Assembly: GCA_045126475.1 (NCBI GenBank)
Contig: JBGVOL010000067.1
Location: 1 to 64,000, forward strand
DNA length: 64,000 nucleotides
Direction: 5' to 3'
DNA from: SVEL01 sp045126475
Lineage (GTDB): Bacteria > Bacillota > Clostridia > Lachnospirales > Lachnospiraceae
Made by a program: the position numbers and the translations under genes. The notes beneath the pieces were generated by a model. It was not told the origin of the DNA and searched no databases. It saw only the letters and a program-made list of their open reading frames with translations. Below are positions 14,985-23,963 of the stretch, one piece after another; position 1 is the first letter of the stretch; the number at the start of each line of letters is the position of its first letter.

Positions 14985-16801
14985 TATGCATTGCCTCCTT
15001 CCTTTTTCTTATCTGATACATGAATTGCACCAACAGGGCAGATTTGACTGCATAATCCGCATCCTGTACAAAGGGATATGTCTATGGCAACATGTTCGTT
15101 GTCAATAATAAGAGCAGGGCAGCCGATTTCATTTATACATTTTTTACATCCTATACAGTTGTCCCCGATACATGCCTTTTCAGACGGTTTTGTGATGGCT
15201 ACACATGGCGATTTGAAAATAATTGCTTTCACGCCTTTTGTTTCAATACATTCCTTCACGGCATCAACAGCCTGATTAAGCTGCAATGGGTCTGCCACAA
15301 GAATCTTTTCAACGCCCATGCCGTTTAATACTTTTACTATATCAATCTTCTCAACAATGTCACCCATCATATTTTTTCCGGTGCCCGGATGCGGCTGATG
15401 ACCGGTCATTGCCGTTGTGGAATTGTCAAGAACACAGAGAGTCATATCTGCACCATTATACAAAGCGTTTACAACGCCTGTCATGCCGGAAGCAAAAAAT
15501 GTGGAATCGCCTACAAAGGCAAATGTCTTTGCATCAGGGTCAACCCAGTGAAATCCCTGCGCCATGGTAATACCGGCTCCCATGCAAAGGCAGGTGTCCA
15601 CCATGTCAAGTGGCATGGCATTTCCCAAAGTATAACAGCCGATGTCACCGCAAAAATAAGCTTTCATGCCTTTGGTTGCCTTCTTAACAGCATAAAATGA
15701 TGCTCTGTGCGGGCATCCGGCACAAAGAACCGGAGGTCTTACAGGAAGCTTTGGTGCGTCTGATGTATCCATTGTCTTAACTTTATTTTCAACATTTAGA
15801 AATTCTTCTAAAATCTTTGCAATACTGTCTGAGGAATTTTCACCTGCCACCGGAACATGACCGGAACGCTTTCCAAAGACTTTGACATCTAAATGGTTCA
15901 TGCCCATAAGTCTGTAAAGCTGGTTTTCTATGTACGGACTAAGTTCCTCAAGGCAGATAACCTCATCCACACACTCAAGTGCCTGACACACAAAATCTTC
16001 AGGAAACGGATATGGTGTTGCTATTTTTACAAGCTTAATCTCAGGATAATTCTGCAAAAATTCTTTTGCATAAGCATAGCTGACACCGGAAGCAAAAACA
16101 GCCTTTTTGGAATTTTCACCCACACAACTGTTTTGACAGTAGTTTGAGAAATCTTTTCCTATCTCTATATTTCTTTCTTCAATCATTTTATGATTTGCAT
16201 ATGACAGTCTTGGGAAAATAACCCATTTTGAAGAATTTTTTACAAATCCTTCAAATTCTTTTGCAGCATATTGTTCTGCAAGGTCGATTGACGCATATGC
16301 ATGACATACTCTTGTAGTCGGTCTGAACAGTACAGGTGTTTTATATTTTTCTGAATACTCAAATGCATCCTGTATCATCTGATATGCTTCCTCCGGCGAA
16401 GTCGGGTCAAACACCGGTATGCGGGCAAATTCGGCAAACATTCTCGTATCCTGTTCTGTCTGTGAAGAAATCGGACCCGGGTCATCGGCAGATACGACCA
16501 CCATGCCGCCTTTTACGCCCACATAGGCAAGGGACATCAAAGGGTCGGCAGCTACATTAAGTCCCACCTGCTTCATGGTAACAAGGGTTCTTGCTCCTGA
16601 ATAGGAAGCCGCAGCGGCAACCTCCATGGCAGCTTTCTCATTTACAGACCATTCCAAATGTACACCTTCATGAGGATATTTGCTTATTGTTTCGATTATT
16701 TCAGAGGACGGTGTTCCCGGATATCCGGCGACGACATTTACACCGGCAGTGAGAGCACCAAGTGCAATGGCACCATTTCCCATGACGTATTCTCTGCTCA
16801 T
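14984..16801 (-). CDS. iorA: Indolepyruvate:ferredoxin oxidoreductase alpha subunit
   Basis: IorA has 605 residues: an N-terminal pyrimidine domain (AGYPGTPSSEIIET), a central domain, a TPP-binding domain with CGDIGCYTLG and a GDSTFFASGMTG motif, and two C-terminal 4Fe-4S clusters (CIGDNCIGCKKCINEIGC, then CTGCGLCSQICPVGA). It decarboxylates aryl pyruvates and passes electrons to ferredoxin. The start follows AAGGAGT. A minus-strand promoter lies at 16852-16880. Confidence 0.95.
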   Translation of the reverse strand: MSREYVMGNGAIALGALTAGVNVVAGYPGTPSSEIIETISKYPHEGVHLEWSVNEKAAMEVAAAASYSGARTLVTMKQVGLNVAADPLMSLAYVGVKGGMVVVSADDPGPISSQTEQDTRMFAEFARIPVFDPTSPEEAYQMIQDAFEYSEKYKTPVLFRPTTRVCHAYASIDLAEQYAAKEFEGFVKNSSKWVIFPRLSYANHKMIEERNIEIGKDFSNYCQNSCVGENSKKAVFASGVSYAYAKEFLQNYPEIKLVKIATPYPFPEDFVCQALECVDEVICLEELSPYIENQLYRLMGMNHLDVKVFGKRSGHVPVAGENSSDSIAKILEEFLNVENKVKTMDTSDAPKLPVRPPVLCAGCPHRASFYAVKKATKGMKAYFCGDIGCYTLGNAMPLDMVDTCLCMGAGITMAQGFHWVDPDAKTFAFVGDSTFFASGMTGVVNALYNGADMTLCVLDNSTTAMTGHQPHPGTGKNMMGDIVEKIDIVKVLNGMGVEKILVADPLQLNQAVDAVKECIETKGVKAIIFKSPCVAITKPSEKACIGDNCIGCKKCINEIGCPALIIDNEHVAIDISLCTGCGLCSQICPVGAIHVSDKKKEGGNA

Positions 16802-16851
16802 ATATACTCCTTTTTATGTAAAAGTTTTAATTTATTGATTTAACACATTAA

Positions 16852-16880
16852 ATTATATGTCATATTTTTTATTTTCGCAA
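16852..16880 (-). promoter_or_regulatory. Promoter of iorA-iorB-paaK
   Basis: On the minus strand TTGCGA (16875-16880) and TATAAT (16852-16857) are separated by 17 bases and point at iorA. Confidence 0.6.
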
Positions 16881-16892
16881 TGAAAATATATC

Positions 16893-16921
16893 TTGAGAAT
16901 ATTTGAGAAACGGAGTAAAAT
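16893..16921 (+). promoter_or_regulatory. Promoter of the PurF-like gene
   Basis: TTGAGA (16893-16898), 17 bases, TAAAAT (16916-16921). A leader of about 80 bases follows. I see no riboswitch consensus in it. Confidence 0.5.
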
Positions 16922-17009
16922 AATATAGTTCTAAACATTACAAAGATATGCCAGGTGTAGTGACGTAGATTAGTAGATGAACATTTAGGCGTAGGAAAAG
17001 AGGAAAATC

Positions 17010-18416
17010 ATGAGTGGCTTTTTTGGTGTAACATCAAAGGAAGACTGTGTCTTCGACTTATTTTTTGGTATTGATTATCATTCACATCTCGGAACAAGAC
17101 GTGGTGGTATGGCAGTTTATGGTGAGAATGGATTTGACCGCGCTATTCACAATATTGAGAACGCTCCATTCAGAACAAAATTTGACAAAGATGTGCAGAG
17201 CATGAAGGGCTATTATGGTATAGGATGTATTTCTGATTATGAGCCGCAGCCGCTTATTGTGCGCTCTCATCACGGCACATATGCCATTACAACAGTATGT
17301 AAGATAAATAATGCCGACGAGCTTGGCGAGATGCTTTTTGAAAACGGACATTCACATTTTCTTGAGATGAGTGGCGGAGATGTAAATCCAACCGAACTTA
17401 TCGCTTCACTTATCAATCAGAAAGACAATCTTATAGAAGGAATAAAGTATGCCCTTGATGTGATTGACGGTTCCGTGTCAATTCTTTTAATGAATAATGC
17501 AGGTGTATATGCGGCAAGAGACAATAAGGGACGTACACCTATTGTTATAGGAAAGAAAGAGGGAAGCTACTGTGCTTCATTTGAAAATTTTGCTTATAAG
17601 AATCTTGGATACAGCGATTATAAGGAGTTGGGTCCCGGTGAAATCGTTGTAATGAATGAAAAGGGTTGTACAACACTTGTAAATCCAAATAAGGAAATGA
17701 AGATTTGTACATTCCTCTGGGTTTATTACGGATATCCTTCAAGCTCATATGAGGGAATAAGCGTAGAAAAGATGAGATATATATGTGGTGCCAAGATGGC
17801 TAAGAGAGATAACGTTAAGCCTGATATTGTTGCAGGCGTACCGGATTCGGGAATCGCACATGCAGTAGGTTATGCAAATGAGTCAGGTGTTCCGTTCTCA
17901 AGACCATTTATCAAGTACACACCTACATGGCCAAGATCATTTATGCCTACAATGCAGAGCCAGAGAAACCTCATTGCAAAGATGAAGCTTCTTGCAGTGG
18001 AGGATTTGATAAAGGATAAGAGCCTTCTTCTTATTGATGATTCAATCGTAAGAGGAACACAGCTTAGAGAGACAACAGAGTTTTTGTATCAGAGCGGTGC
18101 AAAGGAAGTTCATATAAGACCTGCCTGTCCTCCTCTCCTTTATGGATGTAAGTATCTTAATTTCTCACGTTCAAATTCGGAGATGGATTTGATTACAAGA
18201 CGTGTTATCGCAAGACTTGAGGGGGAGAATGTGTCAGATGAGGTTTTACAGAAATATGCCGACCCTGAGACGGAGGAGTATGAGCGCATGGTAGAAGAAA
18301 TCCGCAAGGAGCTCAACTTTACATCACTTAGATTTAACAGACTTGACGACATGCTTGACGCAGTGGGAATCGACAAAGATAAGCTCTGCACATACTGCTG
18401 GAACGGAAAAGAATAA
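17010..18416 (+). CDS. PurF-like amidophosphoribosyltransferase with Ser in place of catalytic Cys2
   Basis: This 468-residue protein has the two-domain layout of glutamine PRPP amidotransferase: an N-terminal Ntn glutaminase fold and a C-terminal phosphoribosyltransferase domain with LLLIDDSIVRGTQ near residue 340. The 4Fe-4S ligand cysteines of the Bacillus-type enzyme appear kept (CTFLWVYYGYPSS, CKYLNFSRS, and terminal CTYCW). The catalytic residue is not: the protein starts MSGFFGV where PurF has MCGI, so Cys2 is Ser. The ATG follows GAGGA and no nearby start restores a terminal Cys. It should not hydrolyse glutamine and may use ammonia, or serve another role. A true purF probably exists elsewhere. 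Confidence 0.8.
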   Translation: MSGFFGVTSKEDCVFDLFFGIDYHSHLGTRRGGMAVYGENGFDRAIHNIENAPFRTKFDKDVQSMKGYYGIGCISDYEPQPLIVRSHHGTYAITTVCKINNADELGEMLFENGHSHFLEMSGGDVNPTELIASLINQKDNLIEGIKYALDVIDGSVSILLMNNAGVYAARDNKGRTPIVIGKKEGSYCASFENFAYKNLGYSDYKELGPGEIVVMNEKGCTTLVNPNKEMKICTFLWVYYGYPSSSYEGISVEKMRYICGAKMAKRDNVKPDIVAGVPDSGIAHAVGYANESGVPFSRPFIKYTPTWPRSFMPTMQSQRNLIAKMKLLAVEDLIKDKSLLLIDDSIVRGTQLRETTEFLYQSGAKEVHIRPACPPLLYGCKYLNFSRSNSEMDLITRRVIARLEGENVSDEVLQKYADPETEEYERMVEEIRKELNFTSLRFNRLDDMLDAVGIDKDKLCTYCWNGKE

Positions 18417-18423
18417 TAAAAAT

Positions 18424-18476
18424 AAGGCTGATACAGTATATAATTGAATTATATATTGTATCAGCCTTGAATTTTT
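18424..18476. terminator. Bidirectional terminator between the PurF-like and GGDEF genes
   Basis: AAGGCTGATACA (18424-18435) and TGTATCAGCCTT (18457-18468) form the base of a stem of about 20 bp. T-runs follow on both strands, so it serves both converging genes. Confidence 0.85.
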
Positions 18477-19540
18477 TAAGCCTCTTCAGCAATAACTTTG
18501 TTTTTTCCGTTTCTCTTTGCTTTATACAGGAAAGAATCTGCACGGCTTATGGTTGTTATCGTGGATTCACCTTTATTGTGCATCGCAATTCCACAGGAGA
18601 TAGTTACCTGTATTTTTTTATCATTTGATTCAACAGAAGAGCCTGCAACATTTACACGGATAAACTCAAGAAGGGCTTTTGCAGTCTCATAGGAATTATT
18701 TCCTGATACAGCTACAAGAAATTCTTCACCGCCCCATCTGCTTGCGTGTATATGGTCATTTTCACTCTGCTTTAAAATCTCGGCAACCTTCTTTAAAACT
18801 TCATCACCGATTGTGTGACCATAGGTGTCGTTTACACATTTAAAATCATCTATATCCAGAATGGCAACGGAAAAATTATTCTGTGAGACTGACTCTTCTT
18901 TGGCAAGTTCTTCAAATATGGTGTTCATCCGGTAACGGTTGGCAAGACCTGTCAGCACGTCATATTCGGCTGTACGCTGGAGAAGAAGCTCGGTGGTAAG
19001 TCCCATATTCTGGTACAGATAGAGATAGAGGATAAGGAACATAAATACTATAAAGGCATTGATTGAATATACAACTTTTGCCGCTGAATCACTTATGGGT
19101 GTAGAAACTCCGGAGAAGTGTAAACTGTATGTTCTTATGATAAAGTAGCACAGTATAACACTGACAATCATAGGGATTGGATAAACCTTGGTTGTTTTAA
19201 ATTTTTTGGAAATATAGTCGCAGTAGTAAATAATAGGAATCACAGCAAAGCAGTACAGCTGAAATCCGCACTCCCAACCCATGCAGATTGATGCAAGAAA
19301 CATGTGAATGAGAACTTCTGCGTAAGTAACTATAAGATAGATAACTATGTTCTTAGGTATTACTTTGAACATGGCAAAGTAAATGGCCACACTTAATATG
19401 TTTACGATAATCATTACAGGAACCCAGATTATTGTAAATGCAATTAAAAGTGCCGTATGTATGCACAGAAGAATAATATTTGTTCTTCGTGCCAGCGCTT
19501 CATTAAATTCGCTGATTTCAGAATTGATATTTGGTGTCAT
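18476..19540 (-). CDS. Membrane-bound diguanylate cyclase (GGDEF)
   Basis: This 354-residue protein has an N-terminal membrane region of about six hydrophobic segments and a C-terminal GGDEF domain. The active-site motif is GGEEF, within SRWGGEEFLVAV, and the upstream DVLTGLANRYRMN and DIDDFKCVNDTYGH motifs are intact, so it should make cyclic di-GMP from two GTP. No clear RxxD inhibitory site is seen before the GG motif. The ATG at 19540 (AGAGGG upstream) is preferred to the longer frame. Cyclic di-GMP typically tunes motility, which fits the flagellar genes in the window. Confidence 0.87.
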   Translation of the reverse strand: MTPNINSEISEFNEALARRTNIILLCIHTALLIAFTIIWVPVMIIVNILSVAIYFAMFKVIPKNIVIYLIVTYAEVLIHMFLASICMGWECGFQLYCFAVIPIIYYCDYISKKFKTTKVYPIPMIVSVILCYFIIRTYSLHFSGVSTPISDSAAKVVYSINAFIVFMFLILYLYLYQNMGLTTELLLQRTAEYDVLTGLANRYRMNTIFEELAKEESVSQNNFSVAILDIDDFKCVNDTYGHTIGDEVLKKVAEILKQSENDHIHASRWGGEEFLVAVSGNNSYETAKALLEFIRVNVAGSSVESNDKKIQVTISCGIAMHNKGESTITTISRADSFLYKAKRNGKNKVIAEEA

Positions 19541-19725
19541 TTTATACCCTCTTTTTCCCGCACATAATATTACTCTGATTTTAACACTAAAAATGAGTAT
19601 ATGCAAGAACTCATGTGAAAGTTTTGTGAAAAATCGGCTAAAGTGTTTCATTATTTCAATTTATATGGTATAAATATGTGGTGCAAAAAAACATTATTAA
19701 TAAATAATATAGGAGAGGAAAAATA

Positions 19726-20874
19726 ATGAAAAAGAGATTACTTGCTATAGCATTATGTTTATGTACAGCTTTTTCGGCAGTAGCCTGTGGAAATAAGGAT
19801 GGTAAAGAGGAGACAACCGGAAAAGAAAATAAGACAGAAGGAAAAATCACATTAGGTGAGTATAAGGGAATAAAGGTTGATGCAAGCCTTGCAACTGTTT
19901 CTGATGAAGAAGTACAGAAGTATCTCCAGTCTGTACTTAATAATTGTGCAGAGACAGAGGAACTCACGGAAGGCGTACTTGAGAAGGATGGAACGGCAAA
20001 AATCAGTTACACATCTACTGTTGACGGTGCCGAGTATAAGAACGCAGAGGGAGCAAGCATTAACCTGACTGAAACAGGTTTTGATGTGGAAGGTTTTGTA
20101 GACGGACTTATTGGTCACAGCGTAGGCGAGACTGTAGAGTTGGACCTTGCACTTGCTGAAGACTTCAGTGATACAGAGGTTGCCGGTAAGAATATACATT
20201 TTTCAGTTACAATTGAGGCAAAGATAAATACAGTTGTTCCGGAATTTACAGATGACTTTGTAAAAGGTAAGTTTGATTATCTTGGCCTTGCTACACAGCA
20301 GGATTTACTTGATTATCTCAGAAATGAAATTTTTGTCAACCAGATTTACAGCGAAATCTGGCAGGAGGTTCTTGATAGCGCAACAGTAGAAAGCTATGAT
20401 TCGGATGAACTTGAGACTATGGCAAAGGAGTGTGCGGAGTATCAGGAGTATATGATTTATGCGTATACAGGATATGATCTTGCAACTTATCTTGGGGCAA
20501 TAGGACAGTCGGAAGAACAGTTCATGGATGAGATGAGAGAGGCTGCAAAGAATTACCTTAAGCAGGAGATGCTTGTGAAGGCAATTGCAAAAGAGGAAGG
20601 CATTGAGATCACAGATGAATTGTATCAGCAGAAGATGCTTGAGTATGCGAAGTCATACGGTTATGATACTGTTGCAGAGTTTGAAGAAGCAAACGCTGAG
20701 AAGATGACAAGGGAAGATTTCGAATATGAAATTCTTGCTTACGAAGTTATAGATAATGTGTGCAAGAGCGTTGAATTCGTTGAGAATTTAGGCTTAAGAA
20801 GTGAGAAGGAAACATCATCTGAGGGAGAAACAACAGAGGGTGTTTCGGAAGACACAACAGCAGGTGAAGAGTAA
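19726..20874 (+). CDS. Trigger-factor-like peptidyl-prolyl isomerase lipoprotein
   Basis: This exported lipoprotein has 382 residues with lipobox SAVAC (Cys21) and a low-complexity Gly/Lys/Glu/Thr linker. The body follows the trigger factor plan: a short N-terminal segment, an FKBP-like domain (KISYTSTVDGAEY, then FVDGLIGHSVGETVELDL and GKNIHFSVTIEAK), and a helical C-terminal domain rich in Glu and Lys. It lacks the ribosome-binding signature of cytosolic trigger factor. A role as surface foldase for secreted proteins is likely. The C-terminus ends in a Thr/Glu-rich tail. The next gene starts at its stop codon. Confidence 0.85.
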   Translation: MKKRLLAIALCLCTAFSAVACGNKDGKEETTGKENKTEGKITLGEYKGIKVDASLATVSDEEVQKYLQSVLNNCAETEELTEGVLEKDGTAKISYTSTVDGAEYKNAEGASINLTETGFDVEGFVDGLIGHSVGETVELDLALAEDFSDTEVAGKNIHFSVTIEAKINTVVPEFTDDFVKGKFDYLGLATQQDLLDYLRNEIFVNQIYSEIWQEVLDSATVESYDSDELETMAKECAEYQEYMIYAYTGYDLATYLGAIGQSEEQFMDEMREAAKNYLKQEMLVKAIAKEEGIEITDELYQQKMLEYAKSYGYDTVAEFEEANAEKMTREDFEYEILAYEVIDNVCKSVEFVENLGLRSEKETSSEGETTEGVSEDTTAGEE

Positions 20875-21189
20875 ATGATTCCATTACTTACAGCACAGGC
20901 TGTGGAGAAAAAGTGCAGTTTTGAGCATGTGATTCTTCTGGGTAATTATGAGCTGTGTTACAGCCTCGGTGTAATTGCGAAGGCAGCAGGCCTTGAAAAG
21001 GAGAAAGAATTTTCAAATGTCGGTGAACTGAAAGCTAAAGTTTTAAAACAGGCAGAAGGTTACGCACCAAAAGAAGTTGCCATGGAACGCCTTTTGCGTA
21101 TCACAAAAGAGATGGATGCATACACAGATGACTATAACGATCAGATGTATGAACTGTATTCAATGGGATACGCCAAAGGTACAGTATAA
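20875..21189 (+). CDS. Hypothetical protein, 104 residues
   Basis: I do not recognise this family. The ORF begins one base after the TAA of the lipoprotein gene (TAAATG), so it is translationally coupled to it. It is predicted soluble, acidic and mostly helical, with a YDDQMYELYSMGYAKG-like Tyr-rich C-terminus and no signal peptide. A strong terminator follows at once, confirming it as the last gene of the operon. Confidence 0.7.
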   Translation: MIPLLTAQAVEKKCSFEHVILLGNYELCYSLGVIAKAAGLEKEKEFSNVGELKAKVLKQAEGYAPKEVAMERLLRITKEMDAYTDDYNDQMYELYSMGYAKGTV

Positions 21190-21197
21190 TCAAAAAG

Positions 21198-21240
21198 AGA
21201 CTGCCGCATTATAAAAAAATAATGCGGCAGTCTTTTTTTG
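21198..21240 (+). terminator. Intrinsic terminator after the foldase operon
   Basis: A 15-bp stem (21198-21212 with 21219-21233) containing GACTGCCGCATTA is followed by seven T residues. Confidence 0.93.
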
Positions 21241-21280
21241 GTGATATAATGCTGGAAAAAGTATTTGAGAGGTTGTGCAC

Positions 21281-22453
21281 ATGATAAGGTTGATTGGTAA
21301 ATATATTATTAAGAAGAAAAATGCAGAGGAATCTGAACAGATGACCAGACAGATATACGGGACTATCTGCAGTATTACAGGGATTATGCTGAATGTGCTG
21401 CTGTTTGCGGGAAAATATTTTGCAGGAGTAATAAGCGGTTCCATTGCAATTACGGCTGATGCATTTAATAACCTGTCGGATGCCGGCTCATCATTTATAA
21501 CTCTTGTAGGCTTTAGGTTTGCAGGTAAGAAGCCTGATGTTGACCATCCCTTCGGACATGGAAGATTTGAGTATATATCGGGATTTATTGTATCGCTGGC
21601 TATACTGATGATGGGATTTGAACTTGCAAAGTCTTCTGTTTCAAAGATTATTAATCCGGAACCGGTGGATACAAGCAGTGTGGCGATGATTATTCTGGTG
21701 GTATCAATTGCCGTAAAGCTTTACATGGTTTTGTATAACAGAACCGTTGGCAAAAAAATAAATTCATCAGCTATGAAATCAACCGCCATGGACAGCTTCA
21801 GCGATGCATTGGCGACAACATTTGTACTGGTATCCATGATTGTGATGAAATTTGCAGAGGTAAACATAGACGGATACACAGGCGTGCTTGTGGCTGCGTT
21901 TATTCTGTTTACAGGTTACAATGCTGCGAAGGATACAATAAATCCTCTTCTCGGAAAGAATCCTGAACCGGAATTTGTGGAAGCTGTGAAGAATATAGTT
22001 ATGAGCCACGAGAAGGTTGTGGGAATACATGACATGGTCGTTCACGATTACGGACCGGGCAGAGTTATGGTTTCACTTCATGCGGAGGTGCCGGGAAATG
22101 GGGATATATTTGAACTCCATGACGCAATCGACCACATAGAGAGGGAACTCGGAGAAGAGCTTGGATGTGAAGCAGTTATACATATGGACCCTATAGAAAC
22201 GGATAATGAAGTTGTAAAACAGGTCAGGGAGAAGGTTGAGAAGAGTATAAAACTTTTGATGGACGGTGCGGGAATACATGACTTTAGAATGGTTCAGGGT
22301 CCTACCCATACCAATGTGATTTTTGATGTAGTTGTTCCTTATAATATAAAGGAGAGCAACGAGGAGATAAAGCAGAAAGTGTGTCAGATGGTACAGATTA
22401 TCGACAATACATATTATGCGGTTGTAAATGTTGACAGGTCTTATGTCAACTGA
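21281..22453 (+). CDS. Cation diffusion facilitator family transporter
   Basis: This CDF exporter of about 390 residues has six predicted membrane helices and a cytoplasmic C-terminal metal-binding domain. The transport site is visible as ITADAFNNLSDAGSS (second helix) with the partner MKSTAMDSFSDALATTF motif, and DHPFGHGRFEYI follows. Substrates of the family are Zn, Mn, Fe, Cd or Co, exchanged for protons. The ATG at 21281 has GAGAGG at good spacing; a GTG at 21275 is too close to it. The C-terminal domain is longer than the minimal CDF, with an extra HDFRMVQGPTHTNV segment. Confidence 0.9.
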   Translation: MIRLIGKYIIKKKNAEESEQMTRQIYGTICSITGIMLNVLLFAGKYFAGVISGSIAITADAFNNLSDAGSSFITLVGFRFAGKKPDVDHPFGHGRFEYISGFIVSLAILMMGFELAKSSVSKIINPEPVDTSSVAMIILVVSIAVKLYMVLYNRTVGKKINSSAMKSTAMDSFSDALATTFVLVSMIVMKFAEVNIDGYTGVLVAAFILFTGYNAAKDTINPLLGKNPEPEFVEAVKNIVMSHEKVVGIHDMVVHDYGPGRVMVSLHAEVPGNGDIFELHDAIDHIERELGEELGCEAVIHMDPIETDNEVVKQVREKVEKSIKLLMDGAGIHDFRMVQGPTHTNVIFDVVVPYNIKESNEEIKQKVCQMVQIIDNTYYAVVNVDRSYVN

Positions 22454-22497
22454 AATACAGCTGTAATTAAATCAACAGGAAAGGATGGCATGACACG

Positions 22498-23379
22498 ATG
22501 AAAGAAAAATTTCTTTTTTTAAAAAACCTTAGATTAAGTCGTTTTGCAATGTTGACGGTGGCGGGAATAATCAATGCTTTTGGCATAACGATTTTTCTTT
22601 CACCGGTTAAATTATATGACAGCGGAATTTCGGGAACATCTATGCTTCTGGCACAGATTACACCGGAAGCATTTTCACTGTCAATCTTTCTTCTTTTGTT
22701 GAATGTACCTTTGTTTTTGTACGGTCTTAAGAAGCAGGGACCTGAGTTTACCGTATATGCCATATATACGGTAGCAATATATTCTGTGGTGGCATGGCTT
22801 ATTACGGATGTGCTACCTGTGGATGTTAGTATAGCGTCACCTCTTGCCGGAACGGATTTGCTTTTGTGCGCAGTCTTCGGAGGTCTTATATCAGGTGTGG
22901 GAAGCGGTCTTGCCATTAGATTCGGCGGTGCCATGGACGGAATAGAAGTTATGGCTGTAATATTTGCAAAGAAGATAGGAATTACGGTTGGAACATTTGT
23001 CATGATGTACAATGTGGTACTCTACATTGTGTGTGGTTTTGTGATTCACAGCTGGATACTTCCGCTTTATTCAATCGTTACATATGCGGCGGCGTTAAAG
23101 ACGGTAGACTTTATTGTAGAGGGTATAAGCCGTTCTAAATCAGCTATGATTGTCACGGCTCATCCAAAGCATGTTTTCGAAGCATTGTCAAAAGAATTTG
23201 AATGCGGCATGACAATGCTTGATGCCAAGGGCGGATATTCGAATTCAGAGGTAACAATGATTTATTTCGTAGTAAACAGATTTCAGATTACAAAGATGAA
23301 GGATATAGTTCATGGAATTGACCCGAAAGCATATATAACCATCAGTGATGTGGCTGATGTATTTAAGTCAAACAGTTAA
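22498..23379 (+). CDS. YitT family membrane protein
   Basis: This 293-residue protein has about five or six N-terminal membrane helices (DUF161) and a C-terminal DUF2179 domain (HPKHVFEALSKEFECGMTML, then GGYSNSEVTMIYFVVNRFQI). The family is widespread in Firmicutes and its function is unknown; the C-terminal domain is ACT/PII-like and may bind a ligand. Its 3' end overlaps the converging ABC ATPase gene by 17 bases. Confidence 0.88.
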   Translation: MKEKFLFLKNLRLSRFAMLTVAGIINAFGITIFLSPVKLYDSGISGTSMLLAQITPEAFSLSIFLLLLNVPLFLYGLKKQGPEFTVYAIYTVAIYSVVAWLITDVLPVDVSIASPLAGTDLLLCAVFGGLISGVGSGLAIRFGGAMDGIEVMAVIFAKKIGITVGTFVMMYNVVLYIVCGFVIHSWILPLYSIVTYAAALKTVDFIVEGISRSKSAMIVTAHPKHVFEALSKEFECGMTMLDAKGGYSNSEVTMIYFVVNRFQITKMKDIVHGIDPKAYITISDVADVFKSNS

Positions 23380-23941
23380 CAGAGCCACCGCATAGTTCGG
23401 CTTCTGCTTTATCATGAGTTACCAGCAGGACAGTTTTACCGACGGTCCTGCTTTTTATATACTCAATAACAATCTTTTTTGTATCATCATCAAGACCGGT
23501 AAATGGTTCGTCCAGAAGAAGAATATCGTAGTCGGCAAGTAACGCTCTTGCTATTGCCACACGCTGTCTCTCTCCACCGCTTAAATGACGGACTTTTTTA
23601 TGCTCATATCCTTCAAGTACGAGAGCCTTCAGGCAGCCGGCAATATCACATGCAGAAAGCTTAGAATTGGCAAGCTTGATATTTTTGAAAACACTTATGG
23701 AATCAATGAGGCGGTCGTCCTGAAAAACCATCGAAAAAACCGGATTGTCATGGGAATATGAAACACTTCCTGACGACGGAGTAAGAAGACCAGCGATAAG
23801 GAAGAGCAGAGTCGTTTTTCCTCTTCCTGAAGGCGACATTACAGCAGAAAATTCTCCGGCAGTAAATTTTGCGGAGAAGTTCTCAAAAACAGCCTTTTCA
23901 CCATATGAAAAAGATATATTGTCAATGGAAATATAATTCAT
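23363..23941 (-). CDS. ABC transporter ATPase, SsuB/TauB-like
   Basis: A short ATPase of 192 residues. Walker A reads SPSGRGKTT, with Ser in place of the first Gly. The signature LSGGERQR, Walker B ILLLDEP and switch His in VTHDKAEAE are normal. It ends soon after the switch region, so the usual C-terminal extension of SsuB/TauB is missing. It is the third gene of a minus-strand lipoprotein-permease-ATPase set. The substrate is unknown. Confidence 0.85.
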   Translation of the reverse strand: MNYISIDNISFSYGEKAVFENFSAKFTAGEFSAVMSPSGRGKTTLLFLIAGLLTPSSGSVSYSHDNPVFSMVFQDDRLIDSISVFKNIKLANSKLSACDIAGCLKALVLEGYEHKKVRHLSGGERQRVAIARALLADYDILLLDEPFTGLDDDTKKIVIEYIKSRTVGKTVLLVTHDKAEAELCGGSVNCLT

Positions 23942-23963
23942 AATCGTACCTTTCTGCGTGAAA

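Noticed and set aside
15078..15700. Several plus-strand frames opposite iorA
   Set aside because: They are complements of the conserved TPP and ferredoxin domains of iorA, with no coding signs of their own.
16922..17009. Purine or PRPP riboswitch before the PurF-like gene
   Set aside because: I could not match the leader to a known aptamer core, and no terminator or sequestering stem is evident.
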